Assembly (NCBI GenBank): GCA_023313575.1
Contig: JAJTTP010000008.1
Coordinates: forward strand, 1 to 64,000
Source of the DNA: Eutypella sp. D-1
Taxonomy: Eukaryota > Ascomycota > Sordariomycetes > Xylariales > Diatrypaceae
Length of the DNA stretch: 64,000 nt
Direction: 5' to 3'
In this document: one piece after another, positions 9,844 through 21,138 of the stretch
How the letters are laid out: every line of letters begins with the position of its first letter
How positions within the stretch are numbered: the first letter of the stretch is position 1
Translations under genes and position numbers: made by a program
Notes under the pieces: generated by a model
Database searches by the model: none
What the model saw: only the letters and a program-made list of their open reading frames with translations
What the model was told of the DNA's origin: nothing

Positions 9844-12800
9844 TCAGCTTCGTTGGTGATTCTATCATCGATGCCAAGCCACCGAAAATGAGTGGACTAC
9901 TGCAATACGGGAGACGAAGATGAGGTGTGGATGACGATACAGCTTGATTAATGTGTCGGCATGTCCGAGTCCTCGATACCTCCGAGTAGCTCTCTGCTTC
10001 AGAGCATGTCACTTGTGAAAAGCATACGAACAAGAATGCTCGCATTGAACAGGGCCCTCGCAACTTATCAAGTAAATTTACGGAGATATAACAAAATTTT
10101 TTCAAACGTAAGTATTTTCTTCTTCTTTTATCTTGGTTTTGTGTGCGTTGAACTACCGGTATGGTCTATTGGTGAGCGATTGAAAAGAGCGCCAGTCATG
10201 GTGCCTCAACCAACCGGTAGCAACTTACTTGTTGATACCCTCACGTGACTATAAACTAGGTCTAATAGACCAGAAAAGAGGTTTAGCCATTAATCCCCAT
10301 TACCATAGAGTATTACAATGTAAACATTTGGTAAAAGCTCATTCTCTAAGTTTGCACATCGCACAATCTAGGTGCGCCCTCATCTTGTTGTTGGGCATCG
10401 ACTTATCCAGGCGAATACGGTAAACCGAATATATCTTGTGAGAGTCACAGATGAGATCGTAACTCCATGGCCTCCCGGATTATAGATCTAACTTGGGACT
10501 CAGGCCCGCGAGGCGCAGTCTAGCTTATCGGTGAGCCAAGTGATGACTGACCGACTCCAAACTTCCAAGAATACTGGCGACTAGCTAGTTGATTCTACTC
10601 CTGTTGGCGTTGACGACGATTGCGGAATCTGCAAGCTTACAGGAATCATCAGCTAGAACACTTAGATCTGTGAGATTTGCTAACGCTAGGCCCCGACGAA
10701 CTGGGGAAAGGGGGCGGGGCGGAGACGGAGCCAAGGCGTGCGGGGGGGTCCCGTTAAGGAGAGATCGATCAAAGATAAAAGCTGGGGAAGTGGGGTTCTT
10801 AAGGGGTGGAGGGGAAGTGGGGTAGATGCAAGGCTATTTTAGCTGGGTCGCTACCCAGGGCTGCCAGGCAACCAGGTAAATATTATCCCCCTTCCCCGGG
10901 TCTGGGTAGCTACTTAGGTATGCCTTGTCTGGAAGTAGTTTTGGAGGCTATATGAAGTCAACTAAATATTTCCAACATGGCTGTGCATACCTAGCTAGGT
11001 ACTCCAGGGCAGTTGCATAGCGCAGTCAGAACCGCCTGTGAAATCTTGATATGCCATCTGCCATCCAATATGGAAGTTAGGTACCTGCTTAGGCTTCCCA
11101 TGCAGAGAGCCCGGGGGACTGTCAATATGAGAAATCCTATCCATAAAGATAGATACTCACTCTTAGGATAGTAGGTTATGATTGGCCACGGGCTTCTTTA
11201 GAGTTTAGGCTAACGTTATCTCACATGTAAACCCGGGATCTAAAATGGATCCATCAGCTACCTGTAGTAGGTAGGAACGTTATTTTGTTTTGGCTGCACC
11301 CCACAATCTTTGCCGTTTAAGGAGCCGGGCCTCCTGAAACTGAAGTGCCAGCTACATGCGGTAACGAAGAACTTTATTCGTGCGCATTTCATGTGCATAA
11401 TGGTGGAACTTACCACATGCATCGTTGCCTTCATGGGCGGCACCTAGGCGGCTTTGGTAGGCACATTTTACCTTAGCCTCAAAGACTCGAGGACTTAGTT
11501 AGTGTACTCCCTAATAACCAGGGAATTGGGCAGTTCATATAATTCGGCTGGCAATTTTGCTGACAGGCTTGGACAGGCAGGCGCCGAGCTGACATATCTG
11601 CATGTTGCATGTCTGAGCTGTCCCGGGCGCACCTATGATAAGACTCTGTCTTGCATTGTAAAAATACAATGGCGTTGGTGATGATGAAGTAGGCACAAAA
11701 TGTCTGAGACCTCATTCATCTCAGCCCAGAATAGATCGGGTGCCTATCACAACCTTGTAAGGAGAACTTCTTAGATGATCTATGTACCAGTGTACCCGCC
11801 AGGGTACATGACAATGCGGACTAGCCCCGGAGCTGTCTAGAATGATAGAGGAAACGGAAAGTGGGAAATACTTCATGTCTATCCCAGCAGCCCAGGTCTC
11901 TGAGTTCTCCCTTACCTCCCCAATGCCCTTTTGATGAGAATGACTTCGATCTTCGTTTAAGCAAGTCCAACATTTGGGGTACACGGTAAGCTAGGGTGAA
12001 CGGGGCGTTATACCAAGAAATCGGAAGCTTGCACCATAATGCCAAGGCCGAGTGGCTTACAGACTCGGCCGCTGGGCATTGTCTACCACTCAGTTAATCA
12101 GTTTCTAGAGGTGGGAAGGTTGGTGATACTCGAGCAACTGGTCATTGTTACACGTCCAGGATTCTCCTTGGCGTTATGTTGTGTGATGGTATTGCCTTGT
12201 CTTTTTATTGATTGGACTAGGTACCTAGGGACCTACCTACCAGGTGGTCTCCCAGCTGAGGAATGTTGCATGAATAGATACAGTACACTGGTACATGCCA
12301 CACATGAGCAATAGTGGTGCATAACACAGCTACATACATGATATGAGTTACTATGTAAGTACCTACCAGGTCAAGAGTGACGGTATATAGTATGTGTATA
12401 CCTTGATGAAGTACGAAGGGTATACATAGGAATGGACGGGTTGGCTGTACACTCAGGAAGTGTCCGGTACGCGAGTACCCATCAGACCGAAGCACAAGAA
12501 ATACACGATCTTAAGTTGATGTCCTCTGTCCCGTATGATGAAAGTCTTGTCAGCCAAGATCGGGGCAACAGAGGTCAAGAGTCAAGACACAGACGCACAC
12601 AGACACACACACACACACACAGAGTACAACGAGCTACCCAAATAGCTATATAAGGCACGGTGAGACACCGCCACCTGGCACCTACCTGCCTCTGTCGTGT
12701 TACTTGCCAGCAAGGGTTCAGCGGTTCCGATGCTGCTGCTGAAATCTTCCTCTCTCACTCATCTAAAGCTTTCATCTACTTGGCAATATTTGTTTACCTA

Positions 12801-13064
12801 CCTCCATACCAACGCACACAGGTGTCTACCACCTACCAAGGAGCTGGGTTTAAGCAACTGAAACAGCTGCAAATACCCCAAAGAGCCGACAGGGCATATC
12901 ATTGATATCTCTATCATTGATTGATCTGGCAACCCAGATATTCTCTATCATTTACCTACTCACGAATATTTAGCCGGTCAATTCCCTGTGAGACATCAGC
13001 TTTTCTTGCGCGAACTTGGTATTTCGCAGTACCATTAACACTTATATAGGTCAAATAAGCAGTC
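9844..13064. other. Gene-free interval, 3.2 kb
   Basis: No gene could be supported on either strand; open frames here are short and lack splice-consistent continuation. A (CA)n microsatellite lies at about 12595-12622. Many short GGTAC/ACCTA-rich palindromic words are present (for example around 10830-10920 and 12220-12250). The last ~200 bp before 13065 form the promoter and 5' leader of the transporter gene. Confidence 0.5.
12595..12622. repeat. (CA)n microsatellite
   Basis: CACACAGACACACACACACACACACA: an almost perfect dinucleotide repeat with two interruptions near its left end. Confidence 0.9.
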
Positions 13065-15158
13065 ATGGCATTTGCAGATAATCAGAACAGCCTAGGCAAC
13101 TCCGAGGCCCCGAGCATCGAGGCAGACAAGAAAAACCCCATCCTGGACGAGAAGCCGCCCGCAGACTACGGCATCTCGGAGGCCGAGGCCCAGGGATTTG
13201 ACGCCCACGCGACCAAAAAGCTCCTTCGCAAGATCGACTGGACCCTGGTGCCCTTCCTGGCCCTCCTCTACCTGCTATCCTTCCTCGACCGCACCAACAT
13301 CGGCAATGCCCGTCTCGCCGGCCTCGAGGTGGACCTGGGCATGGATCCCAAATCCCTTCAGTACAACGTTGCCCTTTCCTGCTTCTTTCCCTGGTACGTG
13401 GCTGCCGAGATCCCCTCCAACCTGGCCATGAAACGGTTCCGGCCCTCGGTATGGATCCCTATCATCATGATAGCCTGGGGCATATGTTGCGTCTGCATGG
13501 GTGTGGTTACGAACTATGCTGGCCTTCTCGCCGCCCGGATGGCACTAGGTGTCGCTGAGGGTGGCCTCTTTCCTGGTATAACCTACGTAAGTCATAAATA
13601 GTCTTGATTCTCCAGAGAAATTGCTAACATCCTTGTAGTAGTGAGTTCTCTTCGATTATTCCCTATCGACTTCTCAGTTATCCTAACGAATCCAGCATAA
13701 CCCTATGGTACCGCCGCCACGAGTGTGGTCTCAGAATGGCAATTTTCTTCTCTGCTGCTACCGCTTCAGGCGCTTTCGGTGGCCTGCTAGCACGCGGAAT
13801 CATGGAGATGGACGGAGCTGGCGGTCATGCGGGATGGGCGTGGATTTTCATGTTAGAGGGAATAGCCACTCTGCTCGTTGGTTAGTGCTCTCTAAGACCC
13901 CCCATCTACGACCGATAAATGAAGGGACTTTATATGGAGAATTTCTGCTCTGACACTTTCTCGCAGCCATCGCCGCGTTCTTTGTAATGCAGGACTATCC
14001 TGCCACTGCCAAGTTCCTCAGCAGTTCTGAGAAGCAGGAGGTTCAACGCCGGCTAGAGGAGGACCGCTCCGCTCTTTCTGATGAGTTCGACTTGAAGTAT
14101 TTTTGGGACGCTCTTCGGGATTGGAAGATTTGGTTAGTATTATTCTTGCCTGCGTTCTGTTTTACTCACGAAGACTTTGTTCGTTCGATTCACTGATGAA
14201 ATCCATGACAGGGTCCACATGTTTATCACCATCGGAGTGTACACTCCGCTATACTCGTTCTCCCTCTTCCTGCCGACCATCGTTGCCAATCTTGGCTACA
14301 CCGAGAACACGGCACAGCTGTATGTATCTACCAAATTTCTTCCAAAGGACTGGTGTCGATACTCTGGGGCTAACTCCACATGTTGTAGCATGACCGTCCC
14401 TCCTTACGTGGTCGCATGCTTCTTCTGCATTGGCGCCGGCTTCCTAGCTGACCGGTGGGGCACACGAGGCATCTTCATGATCGTATTCAACGTCGTGGCC
14501 ATAATTGGCTTTGTCATGCAAATCGCCACGTCGAACCATGCTGTTAAATACGCTGGCACCTTTTTTGCCGCTAGTGGTGTACGTTCCAATATCAAGACTG
14601 AAGAGAAGACTCCATGAACATGGGCAGTAGTGCTGTAGCTGACATTGCCATGCAGATCTACCCGAACGTGCCCCAAGGCGTTGCCTGGAATGGAAACAAC
14701 ATCGGAGGTTCTACAAAGCGAGGTGTGGGAATCGCTATGCACGTAGGTTTTGGAAACCTGGGTGGTGCCATTGCTGGGTTCCGTAAGTCTTCCTCGGAGA
14801 GCATACATTTGATGACATTTCCCAATCTCATCGCCACAGAGCTGAACAAGCAGATAACTAATGTTGCGCGCTGCAGTATACCAGGCAAAGGACAAGCCGG
14901 AGTATTATCCTGGTCATGGTACTTTGATCGCTTGTCTCAGTAAGCTTAACTCCTATTATCTCGACCCAAACATGCCACACTAACACGTGCTCACTAGCTA
15001 TGTCTATGATATTGTGTATCATCATGACGATATATCTCCGCCGTGAGAATGCTCGTAGAGACCGCGAGCACAAGGCGCCCAGCGATTATAGTCTAGAGGA
15101 GAAGGTGGCAGAGCGTGAAAAAGGCGACAACGCTACTTTCTTCCGATACACCGTGTGA
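13065..15158 (+). CDS. ACS-family MFS transporter (anion:cation symporter, allantoate/nicotinate-permease type)
   Basis: Plasma-membrane transporter of the fungal anion:cation symporter family (Dal5/Tna1-like). Exons: 13065-13586, 13639-13640, 13696-13880, 13967-14132, 14212-14319, 14389-14578, 14656-14782, 14877-14939, 14998-15158. They join in frame to 507 residues, normal for the family. Visible features: a hydrophilic N-terminal tail of ~65 residues, TM1 with the family sequence LLSFLDRTNIGNARL, the loop-2 region ITLWYRRHECGLRMA, the ADRWGTRG loop after TM8, and a charged cytosolic tail. All introns are GT-AG. The second exon is only two bases (TA) and supplies two thirds of a Tyr codon; without it the frame is lost. 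The ACS family carries small organic acids, vitamins, ureides and sulfur compounds, so the substrate is unknown. The convergent TauD gene 420 bp downstream suggests an organic acid or sulfonate (inference). Confidence 0.88.
13639..13640 (+). other. Two-nucleotide microexon of the ACS transporter
   Basis: The bases TA lie between intron 1 (13587-13638, GTAAGT...GCTAAC...TTGTAG) and intron 2 (13641-13695, GTGAGT...CCTAAC...TCCAG). Both introns have strong donor, branch and acceptor sequences and normal lengths (52 and 55 nt). Intron 1 is phase 0 and intron 2 is phase 2. The two bases plus the following C make a Tyr codon and yield GITYYITLWYRR, as expected for the family. Removing 13587-13695 as one intron puts exon 3 in the wrong frame. 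Confidence 0.7.
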
Positions 15159-15578
15159 GAATCACGGCCCTTCTCAACTGGGCATGGAACACACAAGTGG
15201 TGTGATAGGCGTCACTGGGAATGTGGTTCCGTTTAAAGTGAAGGATAGATGTATCATAACTAGATAGATCTCACTCTCACCGGGGACTCAAAGTTTCGAT
15301 ACTTCCCTCAATAGAGAATGGACACCAAGCTGCGATTCGAAAATTTACGGGCGAATCTTGTTATCCTGACATCCAGTTAAGCCAAGCTGGGGCTTCCAGG
15401 ATCCGCAGACCAAGCATTGGGTGGAAGTCGAGGAAACTCCATATCAGGCAGCTATTCATACTCGCCTTGGGGAAGCCTCAGGCCTGTGCCATGAGTAGTA
15501 AATACAGCATCAGAAACATGAACACGCTCTGTTTCCGCGAAATACCGCATAATATAGCGTGCCATTTGCACGCCTCAT
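15159..15578. other. Convergent 3' intergenic region
   Basis: 420 bp between the ends of two converging genes. It should carry both 3' UTRs. No open frame or repeat of note. Confidence 0.6.
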
Positions 15579-17172
15579 TCAGCGAGCCTTATTGCTCTCG
15601 CTTCGAACGTAGGGTTCGAGAGGTAGGACCTGGTTCTCAGGTGTGACGTTGTCATACAGTTCCGCCCACTTCGGCTTCAGTGGCTCAGGAGTGTCCCACG
15701 CGTTTTCTGGATCCCTCAGCCAGAGTCGCAATAGATGTCGTCTAAGGAGGGTGACAAAGAATTAGCGATCTATTTAACCCATGAAGCTATCACTCTGACA
15801 TGGTAGTCGAGTTAAGAGTTGCCAGTCTGTGATTTGCAATAGAAAGATCGCCGCTTGAGGGTGATGGAGAAGGGGCAGAAAGTGGGAATCCAGTATACAG
15901 AAGAGATACAGAGATACTTACTGCTTTGTGCCTTCATTCGTGAAACCGTCACGAGCGTGGAAAACAGCCAGGTTATTAACATATTGGATGTCGCCCTTCT
16001 GGAAGTTGGTGGCGACGTGGAACTTCTCACCAAGGAAGTGGAGGGTGTCGAGCGCCTCAGCCTGAGCTTCCGTGATGGGCGGAATGCTATGCCTCCGCGG
16101 TAGCTGGCCGAAGCCCACGAAGTACCGTCGAGCATACTGCAGTGCTACACGATCGGGGGCGGACCCCTTCGCCGGCTGGAAGTAGAGGAGTGGCCGCGTG
16201 GTGTACTCCTGCTTGGACGAGCTCGTGAATCTGTTGATGTGACGTCACAGTCAGCTTAGAAGCTTCATATCAGGTCAACAGGACAGCGCTTCGCTTTCCC
16301 TCACTTACATCTCCACGTCCCAGTTCTGGCTCAGCGTATGGATAAGGTCGGGTCTTGAGCGAGCGATCTCGTTGTAAACCTTCCAGGTGCTGGCGAGCTT
16401 ACTAGCGCCACCCTCGGCGGCGGTCTCGAGGGCGAACAGGGAGACGATGTTGCCCGAGTCAGTATGGAAGACCTGCTTGTCGGCAGTGTAGGCAGGGCTG
16501 CCGATAGAGCCCTTGTTGGCCGTCACACTCAGGTCCTTGATGTGACCTAGCACGACGTCGGCCGGTCGGCCCTCGAATTTGGAGTCCTGCCGCCCCCGCT
16601 TCGGGGCTACATGAGAGGACACCCCCGCGTAGGCGATCACATTCTCCTCGCGCGTATGCTCGTCAACCCGCAGTCCACGCAGCACGAAAAAGCCATGTCC
16701 GTTGTGCAGCTCGTCCGATAGGCGGCGGAGCTCTGGACGGAGTGTTGGGAGGGGAAATGTTTCCGGCGCGATGTGACCAAGCGGGAGGCCCAGTGCTTCA
16801 CCAGATCGGTTAGCATGGCATCCGAGAACAGTGATAACGCATTGTGTATGAGATGCGAGACTCCTTTCGATGGTGAGAAAAGCTAATCGGCTCACACTTG
16901 AAGTGCGCGACAGCGCGGTCGACCTCAGCTAGCTGCTCGGGACTGAGGGTGTACGTCCAGTCGTACGTCTCGGCGAGCGTCTCGCCGTCCCAGACCAAGT
17001 CGCCCTTAAGTTCGGTAGGAAATCCTGCTGGCACGGTCTTCGGCAGGTTCTGCTCCTCCTTGAGACGGCGCTTGGTTCGGGCTTGCCACTTCCCAAAGTC
17101 GGGCGCGTATGCGATATCCGGCTGGCCTGGGGGGGCAACCGCAGCCGGTGTCACGAACGTGGATGAGGGCAT
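15579..17172 (-). CDS. TauD/TfdA-family Fe(II)/2-oxoglutarate dioxygenase
   Basis: Non-haem iron dioxygenase coupling 2-oxoglutarate decarboxylation to oxidation of a small substrate; TauD releases sulfite from taurine, while related enzymes act on other sulfonates, sulfates or carboxylates. Exons on the minus strand: 17172-16896, 16795-16309, 16230-15922, 15741-15579, giving 411 residues, a usual fungal length. The iron triad is visible: His203 and Asp205 in VFHTDSGN, and His346 in AVFHARDGF. The 2-oxoglutarate-binding Arg lies in RHLLRLWLRD (about 359-368). Intron 1 is best spliced at GTGAGC, restoring HFKSLGLPLG; using the GTGTGAG two bases earlier breaks the frame. The last intron is long (180 nt). 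No signal peptide, so probably cytosolic. It converges with an ACS transporter and diverges from a methionine permease, so sulfur acquisition is a reasonable but untested role. Confidence 0.9.
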
Positions 17173-18333
17173 GTTTTCCTAGTGGCGAAACGAGGTCGAA
17201 CGATACGAGAGCGATCCCTAGAGTGAGGTTATCATAAATGCCCAGGATGGGTTTTAAGATACAATTTCCGGCGTAGTTGCATCATTTCGACAAGTCCATA
17301 CTTGTACGTGTTGGTGGGGTAAGTGTCGAGGTTCGCATGTCATTGGCGCCGAGATTGCGTCATACACGCTGTCTCCAAGTCGGTGCCGTATATAGAAATA
17401 TGACCGGACGTTGGACGATGAAGCGGTCCAGCTAAAGACACATTACGAAGAGAGGAGCTACCTAGTTTGAGAAACGTACACCAGACATTTTCTTGCACGG
17501 CATTCCATCCTTGTGATAGGGAGCTAGGGAGCTAGGGAGCTCTTCGGGGCTATTCAAGGCCAGGTTTCCATTTATCAAATATCTCTTAATTATGATTATC
17601 ACGAACTCATAGTATGATTATAGTATGTCTCATGGGAAAGTTCGCAACAAGAAATCACAAGATGGTCTCGGCGTTCTAATACACATGATTCATAAAACAT
17701 CCTAGCCTGGGTATAACGGTTTTTAAGTGTCTTGGGAGCGGGTAAGCGACGTTATAGGGGACTACGTAGAAGTTATACATAACTTGACTAAAACAACAAT
17801 TGCCATAGTCGCTTTTACTTATCTAACGGCCTCTCTAACTTAACGGCTTATTTTTATAGTGTCCTATCACGAATCCTCTGAACATCTTTTGTGCAGAAGT
17901 TGCACTGTATTCCGACGTGAACACATCGCAGATGGTTTACTACGGTCGTCATTCATGAGAGGCATTGCGCAATCCTTGGCCAGTCCTTCGCCTCCCTATC
18001 GCAGGGATTCGACCCCATAAGCGACCCTAGGAAACATGATCTTGGACTCTTGGTCGCATATGGTGCAATGGTGTTATACCGCGACTTCCCGTCGAGTTGA
18101 GTGGGTGAGGAATATGGAAACGTTCCAGACTTTCAGGCGCGAGGATGCACGCCATCCTCCCCCCCCCTGCCCACTTGCATATCAGCACTTTAATGTTCTA
18201 TAAGAGCTCCAATCTACTCATCGTCGATCAATGTCGGATTGACCGTCCTTCTGATTTTTCTCTTCACCCCTTTGGTGGAAACATATCTTTCGATTGAGAT
18301 CTCGCAGACCGGCCGGGAAGTCTTCAAGAGGGC
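17173..18333. promoter_or_regulatory. Divergent promoter region between the dioxygenase and the permease
   Basis: 1.16 kb between two divergent genes. It contains a tandem GGAGCTA-type repeat (three copies) at about 17519-17541, a 9/10 CYS3-like site (listed separately), and pyrimidine-rich stretches just before the permease start (around 18240-18265). No gene. Confidence 0.45.
17354..17363. promoter_or_regulatory. Possible CYS3/MetR bZIP binding site
   Basis: ATTGCGTCAT matches the sulfur-regulator consensus ATGRYRYCAT at 9 of 10 positions, the third base being T instead of G. It lies about 180 bp upstream of the dioxygenase start and about 970 bp upstream of the permease start. A single imperfect match can occur by chance; the flanking genes are the only support. 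Confidence 0.25.
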
Positions 18334-20802
18334 ATGGGTTTCTCCAAGCTTTTCGAGCGCCACGAAAGCGCCTCCTCTCAGGAGGTCGTCGGCAATGGCG
18401 ATGGCCATACGTCGAGCACCGACGTTTCGGTCATCCATGATGGGGGCCTTGCCTACACGGTTGCGAAGGCGGAGAACGGCTCGAAGCCCTCATGGCAAGA
18501 GGCCATTGGTGCACCCGTCGAGTCGCGCTCACCGCTGGGCTACCACGTCGGCTGGCTGACAGTTATCTTCCTCAATGTCAACCAGATGATCGGCACTGGT
18601 GTCTTCTCCACACGTAAGGCAGACCCCCAGTCAGCAATCGAATATAATGTTAAACCTATGAAAATAACACTGACACGCGTATCTACTTTGTGTGTATTAG
18701 CGGGATCTATTCTCAACTCGACCGGGTCTGTTGGTCTGGCACTCATATACTGGTTTATCGGATTTTTGATGGCCGCCGCGGGCGTCTGCGTCTTCCTTGA
18801 GCTTGCCAGCTATTTTCCAAACCGCAGCGGTGCCGAGGTCGTCTACCTCGAGCAAGCGTATCCCAGACCGAAGCACTTCTTTCCCATCGCGTTCGCGGTG
18901 CAATCCGTTGTCTTATCATTCAGCAGCAGCAACGCCATAGGTAAGCATGTGTTCCACTAGCCCGACAGTCTATCGTTGATACAAGCCGTGTGATTACTAA
19001 ATTTTGTTCGCAGTCCTTTCGCGCTACGTGTGGAGGATTGCGGGAAGGACGGGTACGGACTGGGAAGTGAAAGGGGTAGCTATCGCTGCTTACTCCCTCG
19101 CCGTCATACGTGAGTTGAACGAAAACTCGACTGACGCTTTATAAGCCCGTACACTAACGTCTGATCCAGTGGTCATCGCACACAACAAATACTCTCTCTG
19201 GCTGACCAACGTCTTCGGCGGGTTGAAGATCATCACTCTCATTTTGTAGGTGGAAAGACGTCCCTCGACTGCGAGAACAGAGGTTCAAATAAAGCCGTGC
19301 TAATCGCTGATGCAGTATCTCTATCACCGGCTTCGTCGTGCTCGGCGGCGGCGTCTCTCGCGTCCCGGACTCACGAATCAATTATCGTAACTCCTTCAAG
19401 GGCACCACCGACAACGGGAATGACCTGGCTAATGCGTTGGTCAACATCGCCTTCACGTACAGCGGTTACCAGAACGCCTTCAACGTCGTCAACGAGATCA
19501 AAAATCCCATCCCGACGCTAAAGAAGCACGCGTCGATTTCTGTGGGCGTGGTGGCCGTCCTATACATGCTGTGCAACATCGCTTACTTTGCCGCTGGTGA
19601 GTTATCGTCCCTCCAGTAGTACACAAAGCCCAGCCCGTCCCAACGCAGTCTGGTCGAACGCTATTCTGGAGGCGATGCTAACCATGGTCCTTATATTCCA
19701 GTTCCCAAGGAAGAGTTCGCACAGTCAAAGGAAATCGCTGCCGCCGTATTCTTCACGACGGTTTTTGGATCGGGGGCCGCCGAGACGGCGCTGAACGTGC
19801 TCGTCCTCCTTTCCGCGTTCGGCAACCTCCTAGCAGTCCTAATCGGTCAATCCCGAGTCATTCGCGAGATCGGGCGGTGAGCTGATCCCGTGCAGTTAAG
19901 TATTTTCCATGACAAGATGGCTAACTAAATCGGTGTCTCAGACAAGGTGTCTTGCCCTTCCCATCATTCTGGGTATCCACCAAGCCGTTCGGCACGCCTT
20001 TAGGGCCGTACATTCTCAAGTGGGTCGTGACTTTCATCATGATCGTGGCCCCCCCGGCGGGCGACGCTTTCACATTCGGTACGTAGATAGTCTCGTGAAG
20101 TCTGCACTACAATGTCTAACAGAATATACAGTCGTGAGTTTGAAGTCATACCCCGAAGGTCTCTTCTACACCGCGATGGCGCTCGGAGTCTACGTAAGTC
20201 ACTTTGCCCGGACCCATATAGCCCATACCTCCCGTGGCGTGGAATGTGCAGGTGGTCGGCTCTAATACGACCACGCTGGCTAATATAACACAATTAGCTC
20301 ATCCGGTATCGACACAAACGTGCCGGCCGTCCCCCGGTGGAATTCAGAGCGTGGGACCCCGTCCTGATCTTCTTCACCCTGATCCAAGTCTACCTCATCG
20401 TGATGCCCTGGTGGCCGCCAGCGGGAGGTCCTTATGCCGGAGACGTCAGTTTCTGGTACGCGACGTACTGCGTCGTTGGTGTCGGCATGTAAGTATCAGT
20501 CTTTGCTCGTTCCCGAGTAGCGGCGCACTCCGTGTGCCAGCTAAAGTGAGAAGCCGAACTGACAAGATTGGGGCGCATCTAGTATTGTCTTATGCGGTCT
20601 GTACTACGTTGCCTGGATTTATGTTTTGCCGAAGTGGGGAGGATACAGAATTAGAACGGAGGTGCTGGATGTTGATGACAACGGGGCAAATACGCATCGG
20701 CTGGTCAAAGTGCCTCTTGAGGAGCTCCCGGTGTGGGACAGGGACCACGATGATGCCGGTCGGGTTCGGCGGCGCCCGCAAGTCACAACTGTGCAGGAGT
20801 AG
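18334..20802 (+). CDS. mup1: High-affinity methionine permease (Mup1-like, APC superfamily)
   Basis: Plasma-membrane amino-acid transporter of the L-type (LAT) branch of the APC superfamily, best matching fungal Mup1-type methionine permeases. Ten exons: 18334-18613, 18701-18940, 19014-19109, 19170-19245, 19316-19596, 19702-19876, 19942-20078, 20132-20193, 20298-20488, 20583-20802. They give 585 residues, close to the usual ~570. After an ~80-residue cytosolic tail, TM1 shows the substrate-site motif NQMIGTGVFSTP; about twelve hydrophobic segments follow, including FTYSGYQNAFNVVNEIKNP, typical of TM6 and its loop. The C-terminal tail is cytosolic and Arg/Glu-rich. All introns are GT-AG, and every exon junction restores the frame. 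It diverges from the TauD-type dioxygenase, consistent with sulfur uptake. Exact substrate (Met versus Cys or another neutral amino acid) is not proven by sequence. Confidence 0.88.
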
Positions 20803-21138
20803 AACTGTTGTTGAGCAAGCGGGTACATTGAATATGAGATCCACCGCCACGACATTGCAAGTGTCTATGCGTGGATCGTTAGTCCAGTTGGTGTGAGCTT
20901 TCGCGAGTGTGGATTACTGTAGCTAAACGGTCTTGAATTGAATTACAGCGGAGTAGCAGTATTTCAGTGATGTCGATCGCTTTGTCACCTCTTTGTCACC
21001 TTAAGAGATGAAGGAGGTTCCTCATACTTAGCAAGTTTTAGCACTGCAAATTTAATTTCCGGTATCCATCGATCCATTTACGGTCCATGAACTGAATGTA
21101 CAATCGTATCTGCAAGAATCGAATCCCCACCGAATGCT
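20803..21138. other. Convergent 3' intergenic region
   Basis: 336 bp between the convergent permease and P450 genes. No open frame or repeat stands out. Confidence 0.6.

Noticed and set aside
9961..10248. Open frame with a helical-looking N-terminal part (SLVKSIRTRMLALNRAL) and a GTAAGT donor at 10109, possibly a second exon of the 9175 gene
   Set aside because: No acceptor joins it in frame to the upstream gene, a stop lies just upstream in frame, and no convincing downstream exon follows.
14404..14895. 163-codon minus-strand open frame
   Set aside because: Antisense across spliced exons of the ACS transporter, including its introns; no feature.
16241..16250. GTGACGTCAC palindrome, a CRE/bZIP-type site
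   Set aside because: It lies inside an intron of the dioxygenase gene, next to the acceptor, with no supporting context; likely chance.
18001..18040. GGGATTCGACCCC, resembling a tRNA T-loop
   Set aside because: No acceptor stem, D-arm or anticodon arm could be built around it.
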